64,000 nucleotides of DNA from Psychrobacillus insolitus. GTDB taxonomy: Bacteria > Bacillota > Bacilli > Bacillales_A > Planococcaceae. Shown here in pieces: positions 56,775 to 64,000 of this stretch. The position numbers and the translations under genes were made by a program. Each line of letters opens with the position of its first letter. The stretch's first letter is position 1. The notes below the pieces were generated by a model. It was not told the origin of the DNA. It worked only from the letters and a program-made list of their open reading frames with translations, and ran no database searches. The DNA is taken from NCBI RefSeq assembly GCF_003254155.1, contig NZ_QKZI01000004.1, forward strand, positions 1 through 64,000, read 5' to 3'.

Positions 56775-57786
56775 TCCGGACGTAATCATTATTGGCAGTG
56801 GACCTGCGGGCGCTGCTGCCGCTATTTTGTGCGCACTTAACGGTTTACGGGTAGTTATTATTGAGGAGGAGCAGTTTCCTCGCGATCGCCCCGGGGAAAC
56901 GCTTCATCCTGGAATTGAACCTCTTTTGCAGCAATTGGGTGTCACAGATGAGTTTGGAAAAGCGGGATTCCTACGACATGAGGGAATTTGGGTGCAATGG
57001 GAGGGAAACCGCCACTTCGTCCCATTCGGTTCAGACGAGTCTGGACAATGGCTCGGTTTTCAAGCGTGGCGCGCCGATTTTGACTCGATTCTACTCCATC
57101 GAGCCATCTCGTTAGGTGTCGACCTTCGTCAACCTTGCCGTGCTTTACGCCCGATTGTTACTCATAACCGCGTTTCAGGAGCAGTAACTTCTGATGGCGA
57201 GCTTCAATCTTCATTTCTAATCGATGCGACAGGTAGGCGACAATGGCTAGCTCAGAAATTGAATTTGAAAATCAATACCTACTCTCCCCGTCTTATTGCC
57301 CGATTCGGTTATGCAACAGGAACATGTCCCGTGCGGGATGCATCGCCAGCTATTGTAGCACACAACCATGGATGGACCTGGACTGCCAGAGTGCGTCCAA
57401 ATGTGTACCAATGGACTCAATTATCTTTTGACAATGTAGCATTGAAAAGCGGTTGGATTCCTGAAGAATTCCAAGGACTGAAACCTATGGGTAAACCGAA
57501 GGGCGCTGATGTTACATGGCGAGCAATCAGCCAACCTGGGGGACCTGGTTACTTTTTAGTTGGAGATGCTGCCACTGTACTAGACCCTGCTTCTTCCCAT
57601 GGTGTCCTCAAAGCTATCATGTCAGGGATGATGGCGGCACACTCAATTGCACAAATCATGAATGCGGGGCAAAAAGAGGACAATATAATTCTTGGATACC
57701 GCAAATGGATCCGTAACTGGTTTGAGCATGATGTGGAAAAATTAAAGCAGCTCTACGCCCTTCTTCCAAGTTTCCGCGGATTCTAA
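56761..57786 (+). CDS. LodB-like FAD-dependent oxidoreductase
   Basis: A 341-residue flavoprotein of the tryptophan-halogenase / geranylgeranyl-reductase superfamily. The Rossmann motif is IIGSGPAGAAAAILC, followed by RPGETLHPG after the second strand and the FAD motif FLVGDAATVLDPASSHGVLKAIMSG. No halogenase WxWxIP motif is seen. It starts 14 bases inside the LodA-like gene, so the two are probably translated together. In LodA systems LodB is needed to form the cysteine tryptophylquinone, and that role is inferred here. It is clearly richer in G+C (33 of 60 at 56881-56940) than the window. Confidence 0.75.
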   Translation: MSISNPDVIIIGSGPAGAAAAILCALNGLRVVIIEEEQFPRDRPGETLHPGIEPLLQQLGVTDEFGKAGFLRHEGIWVQWEGNRHFVPFGSDESGQWLGFQAWRADFDSILLHRAISLGVDLRQPCRALRPIVTHNRVSGAVTSDGELQSSFLIDATGRRQWLAQKLNLKINTYSPRLIARFGYATGTCPVRDASPAIVAHNHGWTWTARVRPNVYQWTQLSFDNVALKSGWIPEEFQGLKPMGKPKGADVTWRAISQPGGPGYFLVGDAATVLDPASSHGVLKAIMSGMMAAHSIAQIMNAGQKEDNIILGYRKWIRNWFEHDVEKLKQLYALLPSFRGF

Positions 57787-57837
57787 ATGAGTTTGGGTTA
57801 CTGAACATATCACTTGTGCAAAAAAGACCACGCATAA

Positions 57838-57879
57838 TAAAGCCCCGATCAAGTCCGGTAACGGAGGATCGGGGTTTTG
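57838..57879 (+). terminator. intrinsic terminator of the LodAB-like pair
   Basis: AAAGCCCCGATC pairs with GATCGGGGTTT around a 16-base loop and TTTTGATTT follows on the plus strand. Confidence 0.88.
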
Positions 57880-58189
57880 ATTTAATTCTTATCGCTATTG
57901 GACTGCATCTATGTTTCAGCCTGTCTCCCTATGACTGTATTCAACGCATCGACTGAGGGCTGGAAATAATAATATTCGCCTGTGGGGATAACAAATCCCT
58001 TCATGATATCCATGGATTTGTTCGGCGCATACGTGAAACTGCGGACCCTCTTTCCACTACTTTCATCACCGTTTTGTCCAATAATCGGGTCCTCCTGGTT
58101 TCAGGCAAACATCGCAGTTCTTCTTTATCTCCTGCACCTTTTTCTCGAGCTCCGACTCCGAGTCACTGGCAACAACGAGAAGAATCTCC

Positions 58190-58251
58190 GAGGAGTTAGC
58201 GATATAAATACCACTATGAACATTTATGCACATACGATAAAAAACACATAA
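58190..58251 (+). pseudogene. C-terminal remnant of a tyrosine recombinase (integrase)
   Basis: The frame ends GVSDINTTMNIYAHTIKNT followed by a stop. DINTTMNIYAH is the conserved segment with the catalytic Tyr of phage and transposon integrases. The sequence before it is not integrase-like, so only the tail remains. Confidence 0.65.
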
Positions 58252-58401
58252 GAAAAAGCCTCCCAACAGTTTAGTAAACTGATGAGAGACCTTCTCTAAA
58301 ATTAGTCATATGCATTTTTTATACACTGAAGTGGTCAAAAAGTGGTCAAGTAATGTAAATTGAACTTGAAACCCTTTATTTACAAGGGTTTCTAAGCTAA
58401 A

Positions 58402-60081
<1,680 letters not shown>

Positions 60082-60084
60082 TTA

Positions 60085-60369
60085 TTAGCCGATTACAGCT
60101 AGTACATCGCTTTCGCGTAATATTAAATAGTCGTTGCTTTCATATTTTACTTCTGTACCTGAATATCTAGAGAAGATGATACGGTCTCCTACTTTCACGT
60201 CTAAGTCGATGCGAGCGCCGTTATCAAGAACTCGTCCAGTACCTACCGCTAAAACTTTACCTTCTTGTGGTTTCTCTTTAGCAGAATCCGGAAGTACGAT
60301 GCCGAAAGCTGTTTTTTCTTCAACCTCGATTAATTCGATAATAATACGATCACCTAATGGTCTTAACAA
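60085..60369 (-). CDS. groES: 10-kDa co-chaperonin GroES
   Basis: A 94-residue co-chaperonin. [19 protein letters not shown] at the N terminus and the mobile loop [18 protein letters not shown] (about 20-37) are typical. It precedes groEL by 54 bases, and AGGGAGG lies upstream. Confidence 0.97.
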   Translation of the reverse strand: MLRPLGDRIIIELIEVEEKTAFGIVLPDSAKEKPQEGKVLAVGTGRVLDNGARIDLDVKVGDRIIFSRYSGTEVKYESNDYLILRESDVLAVIG

Positions 60370-60409
60370 GTGAAACTACCTCCCTAAAATAGTAGAATTT
60401 TTATTTTTA

Positions 60410-60436
60410 TTAGCACTCTTACTCTTTGAGTGCTAA
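60410..60436 (-). promoter_or_regulatory. CIRCE operator (HrcA binding site)
   Basis: A perfect TTAGCACTC-N9-GAGTGCTAA at 60410-60418 and 60428-60436, directly downstream of the -10. HrcA represses groESL here. Confidence 0.97.
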
Positions 60437-60446
60437 CACACTTTTA

Positions 60447-60475
60447 ATAATAAATAATCTGAGAAGATATTGCAA
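60447..60475 (-). promoter_or_regulatory. sigma-A promoter of groES-groEL
   Basis: The minus strand reads TTGCAA (60470-60475), 17 bases, TATTAT (60447-60452), next to CIRCE. Confidence 0.75.
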
Positions 60476-60556
60476 GCAAGAAGATTATCTTTTTGTTTAT
60501 TTCATATTTCATTTACAATAAAGAGAGTTTAGGAAAGCAGAGAGGAATCAATTTAC

Positions 60557-61270
60557 ATGAAACAACAAAAAACTGGTTTGTATATATTAATCACTTACTG
60601 CGCTATGCAGGTTTCTGGCGCAATTTTTGCACCACTTTTATTTAAGCTATTTACTTCGATGGAATTTAAAAATCCTGCTCTTTTAGCGTCTGGGTGGTGG
60701 GTCTTCCTTGGAATGGGGATCGCTACACTTATTACCCTCCTTTTGGTACGAAAAGATACTGGTTTCTTAATCCCTTTAAAAGGGACACAGTCTACGCTTC
60801 TGAAAACAGTCGGATGGGGAATAATTGGTTTCTTCTTAGTATTCGTAGGGCAAGCACTAGCTGCAAGAATTGAGGAAGCGCTTGGTGTAAAACCTGGTTC
60901 AGAAAATACCGCTCAATTTATAGAAATTGCTCAGGAAGTTCCGTTAGCAATTTTATCGATTGTCCTATTCGCACCTATTCTAGAAGAATTGATTTTCCGT
61001 CGTATCATTTTCGGTTCTTTATTGCCAAAAACTAATTTCTTTGTTGCTGCTTCTGTCAGTGCGATTGTCTTTGCTATAATTCACTTCGACTTTACGCACA
61101 TCCTACTATATGCGGTATCTGGTTTTATATTCGCGTTTATTTATCACAAAACTAAACGTATTATGGCATCGATTATTTCTCATATGCTGTTAAATGGTTT
61201 TGTAGTTCTTGTACAGTTTTATGGAGATGACATCCAAAAGTTCTTTAAAACCTTCTCACAAATGCCCTGA
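60557..61270 (+). CDS. CPBP-family intramembrane glutamic endopeptidase (YdiL-like)
   Basis: A 237-residue membrane protein with about seven hydrophobic helices. The family motifs are EE143-144xxxR (LEELIFRR), FxxxH176 (FAIIHFD) and HxxxN (SHMLLNG). In B. subtilis the homologue ydiL also lies next to groES. Family members are proteases or prenyl-cleaving enzymes related to Rce1; the substrate is unknown. Confidence 0.9.
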   Translation: MKQQKTGLYILITYCAMQVSGAIFAPLLFKLFTSMEFKNPALLASGWWVFLGMGIATLITLLLVRKDTGFLIPLKGTQSTLLKTVGWGIIGFFLVFVGQALAARIEEALGVKPGSENTAQFIEIAQEVPLAILSIVLFAPILEELIFRRIIFGSLLPKTNFFVAASVSAIVFAIIHFDFTHILLYAVSGFIFAFIYHKTKRIMASIISHMLLNGFVVLVQFYGDDIQKFFKTFSQMP

Positions 61271-61274
61271 AAAT

Positions 61275-61322
61275 AAAACAAGCCTTCCACCCGATTACTA
61301 TTCGGTTGGAAGGCTTATTTTC
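61275..61322. terminator. bidirectional terminator between ydiL-like gene and rex
   Basis: AAGCCTTCCACCCGAT pairs with ATTCGGTTGGAAGGCTT and T-rich runs follow on both strands; two genes converge here. Confidence 0.88.
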
Positions 61323-61330
61323 TTATGTAT

Positions 61331-61978
61331 TTAAGCTAGCTCATTTCGGATTAGATAGATAAGCGTTTGTAATTCCACAGACAAGTCAATGGACTGCACG
61401 CGAATATGATCTGGAACGACTAATCGAATTGGTGCAAAATTTAATATTCCCTTAATCGGTGTTTTCGATAGACGATCCGCAACCTCTTGGGCAGAACGAC
61501 TTGGGATTGTAAAAATCACAATTTCAACTCCGTATTCAGCCAGTTTTTCTTCCATAACACTTGGATTAAAAACAGGAATATCACTCATCAATTTACCCTC
61601 TACTGGAGCCTTGTTATCAAAAGCTATAACAATTTTTGTATTATGATTTTTTTGGAAATTGTACTTTAAAAAAGCAGATCCCAAACTTCCGACCCCAACT
61701 AATGCAACATTTGATGCTTCATCTTGATCCAAAGTGTGTCTAAAGAATTCCAATAAATTAGCGACATCATAGCCATATCCTTTTTTCCCTAATGCGCCAA
61801 AATGAGAGAAGTCGCGTCTGATTGTTGCCGAATCTATTTTCATCGCTTCACTTAATTCCTGGGAGGAAACTCTTGTTTGTCCTGCATTATTAAAACTTTG
61901 TAGAAATCTATAATATAAAGGAAGTCTTTTTGTCGTAGCTTGAGGAATTCTTGGTACTTTTGGTGGTTCAGGTTTCAT
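61331..61978 (-). CDS. rex: redox-sensing transcriptional repressor Rex
   Basis: A 215-residue repressor that senses NADH/NAD+. The N-terminal winged helix contains VSSQELSEAMKIDSATIRRDFSHFG, the Rossmann domain has VALVGVGSLGSAF, and the swapped C-terminal helix is present. The ATG at 61978 follows GGAGGG at 7 bases; the frame opens far upstream (62062) without support. No TTGTGAA-type Rex site is obvious in this window. Confidence 0.96.
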   Translation of the reverse strand: MKPEPPKVPRIPQATTKRLPLYYRFLQSFNNAGQTRVSSQELSEAMKIDSATIRRDFSHFGALGKKGYGYDVANLLEFFRHTLDQDEASNVALVGVGSLGSAFLKYNFQKNHNTKIVIAFDNKAPVEGKLMSDIPVFNPSVMEEKLAEYGVEIVIFTIPSRSAQEVADRLSKTPIKGILNFAPIRLVVPDHIRVQSIDLSVELQTLIYLIRNELA

Positions 61979-62015
61979 TAAAAACCCTCCTATTTCATTG
62001 GTGCAAATCGATATT

Positions 62016-62044
62016 ATATTACTAGACATTGTTAACCTTGTAAA
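62016..62044 (-). promoter_or_regulatory. sigma-A promoter of rex
   Basis: The minus strand reads TTTACA (62039-62044), 17 bases, TAATAT (62016-62021). Confidence 0.7.
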
Positions 62045-62108
62045 GCTATTGGATTGCAACACTTGGCCTCATCTATTACACTTAAGAAAGAATTGAGGTG
62101 CGAATATC

Positions 62109-64000
62109 ATGATTGTTTTACAAGTCAATCAAGTAACTAAATCCTTTAACGGAGAAGATATATTAACAAATGTAAAATTAGAAGTCCAAGACCGTGACCG
62201 CGTTGCACTTGTCGGCCGCAATGGTGCTGGAAAGTCTACTTTACTTAAAATAATCGCTGGTGAAATATCCTATGACACCGGTGAGATTGTCATGCCTAAA
62301 AACATACGTTTAGGGTACCTAGAGCAACATGCTGGACTCGAATCTAAACTGACTATTTGGGAAGAAATGAAGACCATTTTCGCCCATTTAATAGAATCCG
62401 AAAAAGAGCTTCGTTCCCTAGAAATGCAAATGGCTGATCCGGCTATTTATGAAAACACGGAAGCATATACTCGCGTAGCTGAAGCATACGACGAATTACA
62501 ACTCGCTTTTAAAGAAGCTGGCGGCTACCGATTCGAATCAGACATGCGCTCCATCTTACACGGGATGCAGTTTTTTCCGGTTGATTATGACTTACCAGTC
62601 CAAGCATTATCTGGAGGACAAAAAACGAGGCTCGCTCTGGCTAAAATGCTCTTGAGCAAACCAGATTTGCTGATACTCGATGAGCCTACTAACCATTTAG
62701 ATATAGCAACACTAAGCTTCCTAGAAAATTACTTAAAAAACTATAGTGGTGCTGTCTTAATCGTTTCCCATGACCGCTATTTCTTAGACCAAGTTGTGAA
62801 TTTCGTCTATGAAGTATCTCGTCATAATGTGTCGAGATATGTCGGAAACTATAGTGCATATTTAACTCAAAAAGCAAAAAACTATGAACAGGACAAAAAA
62901 ACATTCGAAAAACAACAAGAAGAAAAAGCCAAACTCGAAGACTTCGTCAACCGCAACTTAGCCCGAGCTTCAACAACTGGAATGGCTCAGTCTAGACGGA
63001 AAATCATTGAAAGAACAGACTGGATGGATTCACCAGACGGCGACGAAAAATCAGCGAAGTTTGGTTTTGACATTGACCGCCCTAGTGGTAATGACGTCCT
63101 TCGTTTAGACGATGTTTCCATCGGTTATCCAGAGAAAAAAATCTCGTCTAACATCTCATTTTTCGTCTACAAACAAGATCGTATCGCACTTGTCGGTCCA
63201 AACGGTGTCGGCAAATCGACTCTACTCAAAACGATTATGAAACAATTAAACACTATAAATGGCGTCATTCAATATGGAACAAACGTCCAATTTGGTTACT
63301 ATGATCAGGAGCAAGCAGCTCTTTCCGGCAATAAAACCGTTCTACAAGAGTTATGGGATGAATGGCCACTGTTGAATGAAAAAGATGTTCGCTCCGTACT
63401 TGGACGATTTCTCTTCACTGGTGATGACGTACAAAAAACTGTGTCTAATTTATCCGGTGGAGAAAAAGCACGAGTGGCACTTGCAAAATTAATGCTTTTA
63501 AAAGCAAACACACTTATACTCGATGAGCCTACGAATCATTTAGACTTAGATAGTAAGGAAGTACTCGAGAATGCGTTACTCGATTTCCCAGGAACGATTT
63601 TATTTGTTTCGCATGACCGATACTTTATTAACCGAATCGCAACGAAAGTTATTGAACTATCTAATGATGACGCTGCTCTTTTCTTAGGAGATTATGATTA
63701 CTACTTGGAAAAGAAGGAAGAGTTAGAGGAGTTAGCTTTAGAAAATGCAGTCACTGAAAAAACGGTTGTCGTGAAGACAAGTACTTCCACAATTGATAAA
63801 GAAGCGAAGAAAAAAGAACGTCAGCTTAATCGTCAACTGGAGGAATTAGAAAGCCAGATTTCGATAGTGGATGCAGACATTGCTTCTATAGAAGAAAAGC
63901 TATGTGATCCGATAATTTTCCAGGATCATGAAGCTGTTCAAAAGTTACAACAAGAATTAGATGCTTTAAAAGAAAAACAAGATGATTTGTCTAGTGAATG
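62109..64000 (+). CDS. ABC-F family ATPase (YdiF-like), 3' truncated by the window
   Basis: The first 630 residues of a duplicated ABC ATPase without membrane domain. Both halves are complete: Walker A GRNGAGKST and GPNGVGKST, signatures LSGGQKTRLALAK and LSGGEKARVALAK, and Walker B LLILDEPTNHLD twice. The linker (about 240-310) is basic and helical, and a coiled-coil C-terminal domain begins near 560 and runs off the edge. ABC-F proteins act on ribosomes. The ATG at 62109 follows GAGGTG. In B. subtilis ydiF lies near rex. Confidence 0.94.
   Translation, partial: MIVLQVNQVTKSFNGEDILTNVKLEVQDRDRVALVGRNGAGKSTLLKIIAGEISYDTGEIVMPKNIRLGYLEQHAGLESKLTIWEEMKTIFAHLIESEKELRSLEMQMADPAIYENTEAYTRVAEAYDELQLAFKEAGGYRFESDMRSILHGMQFFPVDYDLPVQALSGGQKTRLALAKMLLSKPDLLILDEPTNHLDIATLSFLENYLKNYSGAVLIVSHDRYFLDQVVNFVYEVSRHNVSRYVGNYSAYLTQKAKNYEQDKKTFEKQQEEKAKLEDFVNRNLARASTTGMAQSRRKIIERTDWMDSPDGDEKSAKFGFDIDRPSGNDVLRLDDVSIGYPEKKISSNISFFVYKQDRIALVGPNGVGKSTLLKTIMKQLNTINGVIQYGTNVQFGYYDQEQAALSGNKTVLQELWDEWPLLNEKDVRSVLGRFLFTGDDVQKTVSNLSGGEKARVALAKLMLLKANTLILDEPTNHLDLDSKEVLENALLDFPGTILFVSHDRYFINRIATKVIELSNDDAALFLGDYDYYLEKKEELEELALENAVTEKTVVVKTSTSTIDKEAKKKERQLNRQLEELESQISIVDADIASIEEKLCDPIIFQDHEAVQKLQQELDALKEKQDDLSSE

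Larger units (their letters stand above)
57787..58401. other. island junction region between the LodAB-like genes and groEL
   Basis: It holds a terminator, an unrecognised higher-G+C stretch, a tyrosine-recombinase tail and, before groEL, a doubled AAGTGGTCAA word (58330-58350) and a GAAACCCTT...AAGGGTTTC hairpin (58366-58392). It looks like the edge of an inserted segment. Confidence 0.55.

Noticed and set aside
58066-58266. 66-residue minus-strand frame next to groEL
   Set aside because: It overlaps the integrase remnant, has no binding site and no recognised homologue; probably degraded island DNA.

Overview
The window is chromosomal DNA of a low-G+C Gram-positive bacterium of the order Bacillales. 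The 5' end of a 16S rRNA gene, the Bacillus-type gene neighbourhoods, and AGGAGG-type ribosome binding sites point to the Planococcaceae side of the family (Psychrobacillus, Lysinibacillus or Paenisporosarcina-like). The genus is an inference; the family-level call rests on a class IV PHA locus, guaA next to MoxR/DUF58/transglutaminase genes, and groESL next to a CPBP protease, rex and an ABC-F gene.

Left part (1-8.4 kb, mostly minus strand): an rRNA operon start with sigma-A promoters; pbuG and guaA, each behind its own guanine-type purine riboswitch; then the MoxR / DUF58 / transglutaminase operon. From 8.4 to 9.6 kb there is no gene, only repeats and long hairpins. Next comes an operon nosL-nosD-nosL-nosY-nosF (9.6-13.5 kb) without a nosZ gene in the window, followed by NAD salvage (pncB-nadE), an aminotransferase, exoA and an SDR dehydrogenase.

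Middle (19.9-31.4 kb): a polyhydroxyalkanoate locus with phaR-phaB-phaC diverging from phaQ-phaP; a catalase; a Tat-exported GMC-oxidoreductase module (85-residue membrane protein, Tat-signal subunit-3 protein, GMC flavoprotein, tatA); a TetR regulator; an M20 amidohydrolase. From 31.9 to 44.9 kb lies sulfur and methionine metabolism: metH and yitJ behind a SAM-I riboswitch, then a sulfate uptake and reduction operon sbp-cysT-cysW-cysA-cysH-sat-cysC ending in an unannotated 47-residue gene.

Right part: an SDR, a DUF1292 protein, a divergent MarR/CarD pair sharing one palindrome, resA, a BlaI-type repressor, a PAS-GGDEF-EAL protein and a small helical protein. The most unusual segment is 54.4-57.8 kb, a visibly more G+C-rich two-gene unit: a 772-residue protein with LodA/GoxA-like features overlapping a LodB-like flavoprotein. 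It lies between gene remnants (an M24 peptidase fragment and a tyrosine-recombinase tail) next to groEL. The window closes with groEL-groES (CIRCE), a CPBP protease, rex and a 3'-truncated ABC-F gene.

Four copies of a structured repeat with inverted ends, two copies of another hairpin repeat and several long perfect hairpins are scattered through the intergenic regions. Many starts were moved downstream of the longest reading frame because a good ribosome binding site lies inside it.
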